A stretch of DNA of 33,559 nt, taken from NCBI GenBank assembly GCA_021371935.1, contig JAJFVF010000020.1:1-33559 (forward strand), given 5' to 3'. How positions within the stretch are numbered: position 1 is the first letter of the stretch; each line of letters begins with the position of its first letter. Under the pieces are notes generated by a model. It searched no databases and was not told where the DNA came from. It saw only the letters and a list, made by a program, of their open reading frames with translations. The DNA comes from a bacterium. Lineage in GTDB: Bacteria; Armatimonadota; UBA5829. Position numbers and translations under genes: made by a program. Below, piece after piece: positions 18,715 to 26,576 of the stretch.

Positions 18715-18790
18715 TTAGCCCGCGTTATTCACGAGGAACGTGAATAACGCTCTCGGAGATCCGGATTATGCGCTCGCCGCATGATCCGGG
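18715..18790 (+). repeat. Dispersed double-hairpin repeat, copy A
   Basis: This element starts TTAGCCCGC. Stem 1 is 12 bp (18722-18733 with 18739-18750; loop AGGAA). A spacer CTCTCGGAG follows. Stem 2 is 12 bp with one G-T pair (18761-18772 with 18778-18789; loop CTCGC). It is nearly identical in layout to copy B (26501-26576, opposite orientation), and paired positions differ in a compensatory way. It sits 6 bp upstream of the typA start codon. Confidence 0.85.
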
Positions 18791-18804
18791 CTGGCAAACG
18801 CGAC

Positions 18805-18843
18805 AAAAGCGGCCGAGGCATATACTTAGCTGCACTCGGCCGC
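18805..18843 (-). terminator. Probable terminator for the cohesin-like/dockerin operon
   Basis: A 9-bp inverted repeat, GCGGCCGAG (18809-18817) with CTCGGCCGC (18835-18843), has extra GCA/TGC pairing inside and is followed on the minus strand by TTTT. It lies ~200 bp past the stop codon at 19044. The remainder of the 18709-19043 gap holds repeat copy A and ~190 bp with nothing I recognise beyond a small GGCTC/GAGCC hairpin near 18934. Confidence 0.5.
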
Positions 18844-19043
18844 CCGAAGTTGCTATTGCTTACTAATTTATATTACCAGAATTTCACCCGAAGCACAAGG
18901 TATGGATACTGTTCGGTTTAGCAGGAATAAATAAGGCTCGGCAGGAGCCTCGCCCTCCCGGCATACCCGTCATTGGAAGAAAAAAGCTCACATTGAACCT
19001 AAATCAGCGTAAATTTCCAGATAACCGAACTCTCTCCAAGGTA

Positions 19044-19496
19044 TTATTTATTGAGCAATGTGTTCTGCACCGTAAGCGCACTTTCGGTCTCGGCTTTCAC
19101 CTTCAGAGGAACATTTACCAACACACTCCCTGAAGCCACGCCCGCAGATGAGGCATACAAGACCTTCACTGTCTGAGAATCGATCCATTTGTAACGAGCC
19201 GCCACCGTGCTGGACGTACCCGCCACCGCTATCGAAGTGCCGCCAACGGTGACACCCGAAACAGGCTCAAATATGCCGCTGTTGAAATGCAACTCGAAGC
19301 TCGCCGTCTTTACGGTACCTGTGCCGGTAATCGTTACAGGCACGCTGATGGTCTGCCCTGTCTTGTCAGTAAGAGTCGGCTCGGTCACTGTCAGACCAAG
19401 AGTGGTTGTAGACGTGGAACCACCACCGCCGCCACCGCATCCGGCTAATATCACCGCCAGGGCAAGAACCACTGATAATAATGTCGCTGTTTTCAT
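19044..19496 (-). CDS. Lipoprotein with a cohesin-like domain
   Basis: The start is placed at the second of two adjacent ATGs (19496), 6 nt after GAGG; a longer frame upstream overlaps the preceding gene and lacks a signal peptide start. The 150-residue product has a lipoprotein signal peptide with lipobox ILAGC (Cys20), then six glycines and Ser/Thr. Residues ~35-148 resemble a cohesin domain: TISVPVTITGTGTVKTASFE, then LHFNSGIFEPVSGVTVG, and later VLVNVPLKVKAE. Cohesins are the receptor modules for dockerins. The gene starts 11 bp after the stop of a dockerin-bearing protein gene, so the products are made together; this lipoprotein could hold the dockerin proteins at the membrane surface. 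The cohesin assignment is from sequence pattern, and binding is inference. Confidence 0.82.
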   Translation of the reverse strand: MKTATLLSVVLALAVILAGCGGGGGGSTSTTTLGLTVTEPTLTDKTGQTISVPVTITGTGTVKTASFELHFNSGIFEPVSGVTVGGTSIAVAGTSSTVAARYKWIDSQTVKVLYASSAGVASGSVLVNVPLKVKAETESALTVQNTLLNK

Positions 19497-19507
19497 CATA
19501 TTCCTCT

Positions 19508-20464
19508 CTAGCTCCCTGACTGCTGGTGCGCGAGAATCCACTGCGCATCGGCAATGGTGACAGAACCGTCCGAATTCGCATCCATCTCAGCTGTCTTCGC
19601 GATGTCCCCGAAAAGATATTGCAGAACGAGATCCGCATCCGTTTTGTCCACGTCACCATCCTTGTCGACATCGCCTGCGAGCTTTGTAGACACAGTGATG
19701 ACAACATGTCCGCTGTCATTGACCGAAGTGTCCTGCGGACAAGAAGCCGTGCAGGTTAGAGTTATGCTCATATTTGAACCAGTAGTGTTGGAAGGAGCCG
19801 TGTAGGTGGGATTCTGACTGGCAGCGCTCGGCGAAAATGAACCGCCTTTGCCGCCATCAGACCACACATAGGACACACTGTGCCCGCGTGAATCCACCGC
19901 TGTCGCGGAGCATGTGGTCGAACCGCCGGAGTCGATCGTCGAATCACTGACGGCTGGCTCGCTGGTAAATGATACCGTGTGCACCGGCAAAATCGTCAGC
20001 GGCGTGAATGTCGGAGTTCCTGACCCGCCGGTGACAGTGCCGCTCAAACCGAACTCCTCCGTCGTTACAGTCGATGGCGCAGTGAAAGCAATCGAGCTGA
20101 CTATTTCCAGTGTGTCGGCACTGCTGACATAGCATGTGATTGAAATTGTGCGAGTGGATGAATTCCATTCGGCAAAAAACAACCCCGCGACACTCGAACC
20201 CTGGGTGACGCATGCCAGTCCGCTTCCTGAAGGTGCAGTGTCAACTGTGACATCGTCCGGGACAGTGACATACAACGTCGCCGAAGTAATGCCGGCAGCG
20301 TTCTGGATGACGATGGGCGGCGTCGCGGCGTCCTCACCTGCTGTAACAGTCAGGCTGGAGGGGTTGAAAGTGACCTGAGGCACCGCAGCAGCAACTGCAA
20401 CAGAAAGCAGTGCGATTGCAAATGCGGCAAGCGCAAATGCCTTTATAAAGCAAAGTGGTCTCAT
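19508..20464 (-). CDS. Secreted cohesin-like / PKD-like / dockerin protein
   Basis: The ATG at 20464 is preferred: GGAGG lies 12 nt upstream (the spacing seen at other genes here), and MRPLCFIKAF opens a clean signal peptide ending VAAA. A start at 20509 would sit on a -10-like TATAAT (20508-20513). The 318-residue product has a cohesin-like domain (~28-160; GLACVTQGSSVAG, ISITCYVSS), a PKD-like module (~165-260; YVWSDGGKGGSF, NPTYTAPS) and a type I dockerin at the C-terminus (~263-318). The dockerin has both calcium-binding loops: GDVDKDGDVDKTDADLVLQY and MDANSDGSVTIADAQWIL. Dockerins bind cohesins; the next gene encodes a cohesin-like lipoprotein 11 bp downstream. No enzymatic domain is present. 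Its two N-terminal modules resemble modules in the 900-residue protein encoded upstream. Confidence 0.88.
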   Translation of the reverse strand: MRPLCFIKAFALAAFAIALLSVAVAAAVPQVTFNPSSLTVTAGEDAATPPIVIQNAAGITSATLYVTVPDDVTVDTAPSGSGLACVTQGSSVAGLFFAEWNSSTRTISITCYVSSADTLEIVSSIAFTAPSTVTTEEFGLSGTVTGGSGTPTFTPLTILPVHTVSFTSEPAVSDSTIDSGGSTTCSATAVDSRGHSVSYVWSDGGKGGSFSPSAASQNPTYTAPSNTTGSNMSITLTCTASCPQDTSVNDSGHVVITVSTKLAGDVDKDGDVDKTDADLVLQYLFGDIAKTAEMDANSDGSVTIADAQWILAHQQSGS

Positions 20465-20572
20465 TGCGAATTGTTTCCTCCCATTACGGTATTGCAAAAA
20501 CTGAATCATTATATAATATCGGCAGGTGAAATCGCTATGGACAGGCCGCCATAGGCAATTTGGCCAATATTC

Positions 20573-20604
20573 AAAAAAAGCGTGGGGTCAGATCGACCCC
20601 ACGC
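20573..20604 (-). terminator. Rho-independent terminator after the 900-aa protein gene
   Basis: A perfect 10-bp stem, GCGTGGGGTC (20580-20589) with GACCCCACGC (20595-20604) and a 5-nt loop, is followed on the minus strand by seven T residues (20573-20579). It lies 33 bp past the stop at 20637 and separates this gene from the dockerin gene downstream. Confidence 0.93.
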
Positions 20605-20636
20605 ATATACAAGGAGGGACATCGCTCAGTCATCAA

Positions 20637-23324
20637 TTATTTAATCTTTATAATTGCAACCAGATATGGAAACGCCCCTGTTACACTGCCCGTAATATGA
20701 ACGGTTCGTGTGGACTTATCATATTCACTGAAGAACACCGCGCCTGAGCCGGCACCGCGAACAACGTTTTTCAGGTTTCCGCTGCCGTCCATCACAGGAC
20801 TAAAACCTCTTCCATCAGGTATGCCAACGGAAGTCTCGAACATTCCACCGGTGGCGCTATCCACCACAACATATATCTCGTCTGAACTGTCTGAACTCAA
20901 GGCGCTATACCGGCAAGAATGCGCCGGAACATAATTCGCAGACGAAACCTCACTGGATGTATGCGAGCCTACCCAGCAGTCTATAAATGCCGCGGCATCC
21001 TGAATATCTATGCATCCGTCGCCCTCGGCGGTCCAGTTAGGCCAAGTTCCGTCGGTGCACGGTGCAAGGTCGAATGGGCCGTCAGTCGAATCATCCCAAA
21101 CCGGACTTGTTGTCGAATGCCAGCGAACCCATTCCTGCACAAAATCTGCGGCGTCGGTGATGTTGACGACGTGGTCACTGTTGAAATCACCCGGAAGCGG
21201 CGGCTCGATCGTAATATCCAGAGCGCTGCAGCCGTTTATGCTGATTTGAGCGGAACCACTCTCGCTGGGAGCCGTCAGGCTGATGGACTTCACTATCTCA
21301 GCCGGTGTGGACGGGTTCGATACCTCGACGTTGATGGTTATGATCCGGCTGGTGGTATCCCAACTGCTGGTCAGTGAAGAGACATCATCGCCCGCCTCCA
21401 CACAAGCCAGGCTCCCGCCCGACATCGAATCACTGACTTCGATATTCTCGGGCACGTGTATCAGAGCTGTATATGTTGTCGCCTGCGCATCATTGAGCAC
21501 TATGTGAGGAGTGGTGAACTCCCTGTATACCTCAACCGTCATTTGTGCCGGATCGAACGATGCTGCCGTCACAGTGCTAAACGCCCAGGTGTATTGTTCA
21601 GCCATCGCATTACCGTTTGCATCCAGAGCACTGGAAGCAATCGAACAAGTGTAATCACTATCAAGTGAGAAATCGGCATGGGTGATAGTCAGAGTCTTCG
21701 CATCCGCGCTCCATGTATAACCTATCGAGCCCACAGCAGGCGCAATACTAAAGGCCGCCTCAGTCGATTCAGGTTCCATAGCCTCGCTGAACGTTATCAC
21801 TATATTCGTGCCTGCTGACACCGCTTCCGCACCGGATGCAGGTGTCACTGATGCAACCTCCGGCGGTGTCGAGTCAGTTGAACTTACGGTCAGCTGCGTT
21901 GACTTGGAAGCGCTTATCTGGTCATCGCTCGTACTGGTGGCCGTGCAGGTCAGCGTAACTGCTACATCCTCGCCCGAATCGTTCGTGGGAGCAGTGTATA
22001 TGGGATTTTGGTCGTCAGCGCTGGACATAAACGTGCCGCCGGCATCGCCGTCCGACCAATGGTAGGTTATGGCAGAGTCGAGCGAGTCGGTCGCACTGAC
22101 TGAACACTGAACCGATGAACCAGGAACCACCTCTGACTGATCCAGTGAAGGACCGGAATCAATGGTAATCGTATGTTCGGAAGCAGCATCCGTCGCCACT
22201 ACCGCAAGCTGTTTCGTGGTGGATGTACACGTCTCATCACCTGCAAAGGCAGCCCTGAAATACCAAGTCCCTACCTCATCGATCGTCGTATTCCATGTAA
22301 ATGTGCCGTTGGCAGAGGTGGCCAGATTATGCTGTGTTGAACTGCCATTTGGCACAGTGCATGTAAGGACAATAGCCGCACCCTCGACCACAGGCGAGAG
22401 CATACCTGTTATGGTGACACTCTCACCCAACGTCGGGGCGGAAGGATCACAGGTAAGTTCTATCGAGCTTGTCACTTTATCCTGAGCCACAACGCTCATC
22501 GAATAGTCGCTCGCTATATAACTTTCATCTCCGTCGAACGATATAAGAACCTGGTATGTGCCTACCTTGGCGGCGTTGAATGTACTCGTAAAGGAGCCGT
22601 CATCGCCGGTGGTCACAGTGGAAGTGGCGCTTGTATCGTCGGGAGAGTCTATATATACTGTAAGCTCCCGAGACATGGCCGGCTGCAGTGCGCCCGAGAT
22701 GGTTACATCCTGGCCGACATAAGGCGAATCGGGGCTGGCGGAAGCCGTAATCCTTGTGGACCTCATATTCGGCTCGGGGATATTGATCTCCGCACTCGCC
22801 GTGCCCTGCGCTGCATTATAGTCCGATATCGCAGTCACAGTTACCTTGTCAGATTGTGTGGCATCCTCGGGGATGGAGACCCTCAAAAAACAGGGACAAT
22901 ACGCATCGGCAACTAGAGAGCTTACAGAAGACGTATTGGTAATCTCCCAATCCTCATCGCTGTCATGGACGCCGTCGTTGTCATCGTCATATATAATTGC
23001 CGTGCTCCAGCCGTTTTCTGAAACAGACGTAAGGGCAAAGCTGTCACTATAGTTGCCGGTGTTGATTATCCTCATCGGAAAATACATGTATTCACCCGGC
23101 GTGGACGTATCTGGAGACGGACTCCATTCTATGGATGCGCCTGCAACCTGCACTACCGTAAGTGTCAGCGTCGCAGGAGTCGCAATCTGATCTTCGTCGT
23201 AAGCATCGGTGTACTGACCGGTCGCCTGCAGTTCAATCGTCGTTCCAGGAGGCAAACCCACTGAAAACACCTGCACCGGCAGCGCCAGCAAACACAATAT
23301 GGCTGCAAATAGTATGCGTCGCAT
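20637..23324 (-). CDS. Secreted multi-Ig protein with cohesin-like domain and dockerin
   Basis: The start is placed at the ATG at 23324 (MRRILFAAILCLL signal peptide, GGGG 9 nt upstream); a GTG at 23339 is the alternative. The product is ~895 residues. Domains in order: a NEW3/DUF11-like segment (~50-190), two Big-type Ig repeats (~190-385; DSPYVGQDVTISGAL and APTLGESVTITGML), a PKD-like module (~395-490; YHWSDGDAGGTF), a Big_5-like Ig domain (~495-600; VTPASGAEAVSAGTNIVITF), a cohesin-like domain (~600-710), and a dockerin (~710-790). The first dockerin loop is GDFNSDHVVNITDAADFVQE; the second, GDGCIDIQDAAAFIDCWVG, is separated by an unusually long Trp-rich insert. A final ~100 residues resemble the cohesin-like module again. 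No catalytic domain is visible. Its own terminator follows, so it is probably expressed apart from the dockerin/lipoprotein pair. Confidence 0.9.
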   Translation of the reverse strand: MRRILFAAILCLLALPVQVFSVGLPPGTTIELQATGQYTDAYDEDQIATPATLTLTVVQVAGASIEWSPSPDTSTPGEYMYFPMRIINTGNYSDSFALTSVSENGWSTAIIYDDDNDGVHDSDEDWEITNTSSVSSLVADAYCPCFLRVSIPEDATQSDKVTVTAISDYNAAQGTASAEINIPEPNMRSTRITASASPDSPYVGQDVTISGALQPAMSRELTVYIDSPDDTSATSTVTTGDDGSFTSTFNAAKVGTYQVLISFDGDESYIASDYSMSVVAQDKVTSSIELTCDPSAPTLGESVTITGMLSPVVEGAAIVLTCTVPNGSSTQHNLATSANGTFTWNTTIDEVGTWYFRAAFAGDETCTSTTKQLAVVATDAASEHTITIDSGPSLDQSEVVPGSSVQCSVSATDSLDSAITYHWSDGDAGGTFMSSADDQNPIYTAPTNDSGEDVAVTLTCTATSTSDDQISASKSTQLTVSSTDSTPPEVASVTPASGAEAVSAGTNIVITFSEAMEPESTEAAFSIAPAVGSIGYTWSADAKTLTITHADFSLDSDYTCSIASSALDANGNAMAEQYTWAFSTVTAASFDPAQMTVEVYREFTTPHIVLNDAQATTYTALIHVPENIEVSDSMSGGSLACVEAGDDVSSLTSSWDTTSRIITINVEVSNPSTPAEIVKSISLTAPSESGSAQISINGCSALDITIEPPLPGDFNSDHVVNITDAADFVQEWVRWHSTTSPVWDDSTDGPFDLAPCTDGTWPNWTAEGDGCIDIQDAAAFIDCWVGSHTSSEVSSANYVPAHSCRYSALSSDSSDEIYVVVDSATGGMFETSVGIPDGRGFSPVMDGSGNLKNVVRGAGSGAVFFSEYDKSTRTVHITGSVTGAFPYLVAIIKIK

Positions 23325-23352
23325 TGGCTTGTTCCCCACAAAACTTTGGCTG

Positions 23353-23378
23353 GCAGGCCGCGAAGGCTGTCGGCCTGC
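23353..23378 (-). other. Hairpin in the leader of the 900-aa protein gene
   Basis: GCAGGCCG (23353-23360) pairs with CGGCCTGC (23371-23378) around a 10-nt loop, ~29 bp before the start codon. A second inverted repeat in the same gap, GCCGGTC/GACCGGC (23508-23543), could end the TPR gene transcript but has no T-run. Neither is a clear terminator. The rest of the 260-bp gap shows nothing I recognise. Confidence 0.4.
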
Positions 23379-23584
23379 TATTGCGTTGTTCCGTGAAGCA
23401 AAAGCCTGGAATCCTGGTAATGCTGCGTGTTTTGACTGGATATTTGGTGGTGATTATTTTGGATTTGGGAAACGTGTAGGGGCTTGTCGGAAGTACAGAG
23501 AAGCTGAGCCGGTCTGCTCACACAGGAAGATGAACCGACCGGCCTTTAAGACAATACTCAATATAAATTATAAAATACTAAATC

Positions 23585-26062
23585 TCAAGGTTTGCCTGAT
23601 TCCAATGCCTTAACCTTGGACTTGATCTCCTGGTTCGCAGGATCGAACTTGAGATAGTCTTTATAAGTTTTCACTGCGTCTAACGATTTGCCTGTCTTTT
23701 CCTGGAGACCGGCCAGATTGAGCACCAACTCACGGTCAAAAGGTATGCTCTTGACGGCTGCGGCATAACAGTCGATGGCATCCCGATCACGTCCCATGGC
23801 CTTATAGAGGTCGCCAAGCTTGCGATTGGCAGTGGGATCATCCGATTTCTTGGCCAGGACCTTTTTATACTCTTCGATGGCCTTGTCATTCTGGTTCGAT
23901 TCGGCATAGGCTGATCCGAGCACCATCGTCAGCTTGGTATTGTCCGAACTCTTGACCTCAAGCTCGGATAGCGTCTTGATCGCCTCATCGGCCCTGCCGG
24001 CTTTCTTGAGCGCGCTCATATAGTAGCCGTAAGGGGCGTTGTCCTTGCCGGATGTGACAATCGATTTCAAGTAATTCAGATACTCATCAGTCTTCTGTCG
24101 CGCTTCATAAATCTTGGCCAATGCGTCCAGTGACGAAGTGGCAGAAGGCTTTATATCTATGGCGCTCTTATAGGAGGCTATCGCGGCATCCGTATCGCCC
24201 AACTGCTCCTGGAGCTTGCCCATCTGCCCATATGCATACGCTTTGTAGCCCGCATTATCGGACTTGGCAATTTCAGCATATTGCTCAAGAGCAGCTTTAT
24301 TGTCGTCTTTCTTCTCAAGAAGCTGAGCAAGTGTGACACGCTGCTCAAGGCTTTGTGTATCTGACTCTACCAGTTTTTTTGCCTCGGCTATGGCATCATC
24401 TATCTTGCCCCATTTCTCATATAGACCTGGAATACGGTTTTTATAGTTTGCATCTATATCCGCAAGCTGCCTATAGACGGCAATCTCGGACTCATAGTCT
24501 TTCTGAGTGTCATATATGCGCGCAATAGAGCTGAGCACACTGACCGACTTCGGCGAAAACTCCAGTATCTTCTTATATTGCTCGATTGCCTTGTCCGGCT
24601 GTTTCTTGGACTGATAAAGGTCGGCAAGAGCATTATATGGGTTCTCGTTCTTCGGGTCGGCATCTATAGCCTTTTGCAGGAGAGCTATAGCATCATCGGT
24701 CTTGTTTTGATTGCGGAGGCAGCCTGCAGCTTTGACCATCGTGTCGGAATCGTTAGGCTTGATCTTAAGCGCAGACTGATACTGCGCATACGCTTTGTCA
24801 TTGGCTCCACTGCGTGCAAGCAGGTCGGCATAGCTGTTTATTATCGTCAGATCACTTGGAACTTTTTTTAAGGCCTTCTCATATTCAGCATAGGCCTCGC
24901 TCTTTTTGCCCTGGAAGACATATATATTCGCCATTCTTACATTGGGTACAGAGTCTTTCGGGTGGAATTTCTCCCATTTGCGGCAGGTTTTGATTGCACC
25001 GTCAAACTGTTTGTTTATCTCCTGCACATAGGCGTATACTTCCAGCGCCCGCTCGTCTTTCGGACCGGCACTCAGCGCCGCAGCCGCAGCTTTCATAGCC
25101 TTGTCGGACTTATTCAGATTCACCTGGGTCAGAGCGAGCCTTATATTTGCAGCGATACTTGAAGGTTGTGACTTGACAGCTGCCTGAAACTTCTCTTCCG
25201 CTTCCTTGTATTTTCCTTTGGTATAGTAGAGCGTCCCAAGGTCAAAATTGGCTTGATAGTTGTTCTTATCCGCTTTGAGCACACGCTCAAGCACATCTGT
25301 CGCCTTGGCTTCTTTGCCGGATGTGCCGTATAATCGTGCAAGCGACAATAGGGCAGAGACCTTCGTCTCAGGCAGCTTTGATGCGCTTTCATAAAGCTCG
25401 ATGGCCTTTTCCTTGTCGCCAATCTGCTCCGCCGAATAAGCCGCTATAGTTTTCGCTTGGGCATTCTTCGGGTCTATCACCGCAAGGCGCTCCATGGTAC
25501 CCAGAGCATCGCCATACTTCTTGAGCTTCATATAAGCATAGCCCAGATTAAACATCGCAGCCTCATTTTTGGGATCGACATGCAGGCTAGAACGCAGAGC
25601 ATCGACTGCAGGCTCATATTTGCCCAGCTTTAGGTTCACTACTCCAAAAAGATATCTGGCATGCGCATCTTTGGGCTTTTGGCCAATCATTTTTCGTGCA
25701 TATTTGAGCGCTTCTTTATTTTTATTACGCTCAATGAGCACACTGGTCAACCGCTCCAGAGCAAATTCGTTTTTCGGCTCTTTGGCCAATACACGCTCGA
25801 ACGCAGACTGGGCATTGCCCCACTTATTCTGCTGAATATAGATAACGCCCATATTATTTAGCGCGGGAGCTGAGTTAGGAGCCAGTTTCAGCACGATACG
25901 ATATTCGGCCAGCGCCTTATCCAGCTTACCCGACTGCTGGAGCTTCAAGGCATTGTTGAAATGTTTCTGAGCTTCAGACTTACTGTCCGCATGGCATACA
26001 ACACAGACGCATAAGAAGACCAATGCACTAATACATATCAGAACGCGCGATATTCTGGACAC
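23585..26062 (-). CDS. Exported tetratricopeptide-repeat protein
   Basis: The GTG at 26062 has GGGG about 6 nt upstream and opens a signal peptide (VSRISRVLICISALVFLCVC); a TTG at 26077 is possible but lacks a ribosome binding site. The remaining ~800 residues are about twenty degenerate TPR units of 34 residues, with typical units ALAEYRIVLKLAPNSAPALN, NMGVIYIQQNKWGNAQSAFE and AIEQYKKILEFSPKSVSVLS. TPR solenoids are protein-binding scaffolds. No other domain, membrane anchor or lipobox is present, so it is probably periplasmic. Standing next to the exported cohesin/dockerin cluster it may take part in assembly or secretion of surface proteins, but that is only positional inference. It has a strong promoter of its own and is divergent from the zinc-ribbon gene. 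Confidence 0.93.
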   Translation of the reverse strand: MSRISRVLICISALVFLCVCVVCHADSKSEAQKHFNNALKLQQSGKLDKALAEYRIVLKLAPNSAPALNNMGVIYIQQNKWGNAQSAFERVLAKEPKNEFALERLTSVLIERNKNKEALKYARKMIGQKPKDAHARYLFGVVNLKLGKYEPAVDALRSSLHVDPKNEAAMFNLGYAYMKLKKYGDALGTMERLAVIDPKNAQAKTIAAYSAEQIGDKEKAIELYESASKLPETKVSALLSLARLYGTSGKEAKATDVLERVLKADKNNYQANFDLGTLYYTKGKYKEAEEKFQAAVKSQPSSIAANIRLALTQVNLNKSDKAMKAAAAALSAGPKDERALEVYAYVQEINKQFDGAIKTCRKWEKFHPKDSVPNVRMANIYVFQGKKSEAYAEYEKALKKVPSDLTIINSYADLLARSGANDKAYAQYQSALKIKPNDSDTMVKAAGCLRNQNKTDDAIALLQKAIDADPKNENPYNALADLYQSKKQPDKAIEQYKKILEFSPKSVSVLSSIARIYDTQKDYESEIAVYRQLADIDANYKNRIPGLYEKWGKIDDAIAEAKKLVESDTQSLEQRVTLAQLLEKKDDNKAALEQYAEIAKSDNAGYKAYAYGQMGKLQEQLGDTDAAIASYKSAIDIKPSATSSLDALAKIYEARQKTDEYLNYLKSIVTSGKDNAPYGYYMSALKKAGRADEAIKTLSELEVKSSDNTKLTMVLGSAYAESNQNDKAIEEYKKVLAKKSDDPTANRKLGDLYKAMGRDRDAIDCYAAAVKSIPFDRELVLNLAGLQEKTGKSLDAVKTYKDYLKFDPANQEIKSKVKALESGKP

Positions 26063-26096
26063 GGCAGCCCCCTGCAAAAAGAATTTTACAGATCAA

Positions 26097-26125
26097 ATTC
26101 TAGTCCCGCAAAAGATGGAAGTCAA
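26097..26125 (-). promoter_or_regulatory. Sigma70-type promoter for the TPR protein gene
   Basis: The -35 TTGACT (26120-26125, 5 of 6) and -10 TAGAAT (26097-26102, 5 of 6) are separated by 17 nt on the minus strand. The start point would be near 26090, upstream of the GTG at 26062. Confidence 0.68.
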
Positions 26126-26218
26126 CAATCCGCCCCACCCCATTTTATAAAACTGGTAGCACATACAGTCGGCAAACGATACGGCTCAAGGAAAAACACA
26201 CATGAGGAGTTGATTGCC

Positions 26219-26434
26219 ATGCTAATCGCTTTAATTGACGTGGTTAGCTGCGAAAACCCGAAATGCAGGGATTTCGCAAAGATCGTCCCCGGAACGCATG
26301 GAGTTACGTCGTATTACTGTCCGGTCTGCGGCAAGATCAGTTATCCTAGAACAGTCGACGCAGCGCTTGCGGATTCACCTGAGAGGTACAAAGAGTATCT
26401 GCAGCGAACTATGAACAGTATAGAACTAACTTGA
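26219..26434 (+). CDS. Small zinc-ribbon protein
   Basis: The ATG at 26219 is preferred because GAGGAG lies 9 nt upstream; a TTG at 26210 would overlap the ribosome binding site. The 71-residue product carries two cysteine pairs, CENPKC and CPVCGK, about 20 residues apart, consistent with a single zinc ribbon. The C-terminal part (SPERYKEYLQRT) is probably helical. No signal peptide is seen. I do not recognise the family, and function (nucleic-acid binding or protein interaction) cannot be assigned. It is divergent from the TPR gene and is followed by an inverted repeat. Confidence 0.72.
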   Translation: MLIALIDVVSCENPKCRDFAKIVPGTHGVTSYYCPVCGKISYPRTVDAALADSPERYKEYLQRTMNSIELT

Positions 26435-26447
26435 TGCGCACACAACG

Positions 26448-26481
26448 TAGGCAGCGGCTATAGGATGCTGTCCGCTGCCTA
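26448..26481 (+). terminator. Possible terminator of the zinc-ribbon gene
   Basis: A perfect 10-bp inverted repeat, TAGGCAGCGG (26448-26457) with CCGCTGCCTA (26472-26481) and a 14-nt loop, lies 13 bp after the stop codon. No T-run follows, so it may act as a transcript-end stabiliser and not as an intrinsic terminator. Confidence 0.45.
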
Positions 26482-26500
26482 TACCTCATAAAACCACTAA

Positions 26501-26576
26501 CCCGTATTATGCGTAAAGCGCATAATACGGGACTCCGAGAGCATTATTCACGTTTCTCGTGAATAATGCGGGCTAA
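26501..26576 (-). repeat. Dispersed double-hairpin repeat, copy B
   Basis: Read on the minus strand it begins TTAGCCCGC inside the stop codon of the response-regulator gene. Stem 1 is a perfect 12 bp (26541-26552 with 26558-26569, loop AGAAA) and stem 2 a perfect 13 bp (26501-26513 with 26519-26531, loop CTTTA); the spacer CTCTCGGAG matches copy A. Where copy A has G-C at the second position of stem 1, copy B has the corresponding A-T pair, so the stem is kept. Confidence 0.85.

Noticed and set aside
18715-18790. Repeat copies as classical ANTAR target hairpins
   Set aside because: The loops are 5 nt, without the A1/G4 hexaloop pattern of known ANTAR targets; kept only as a hypothesis for testing.
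19044-23324. A cellulosome
   Set aside because: Dockerin and cohesin-like modules are present, but no glycoside hydrolase, carbohydrate-binding scaffold or multiple cohesins was found.
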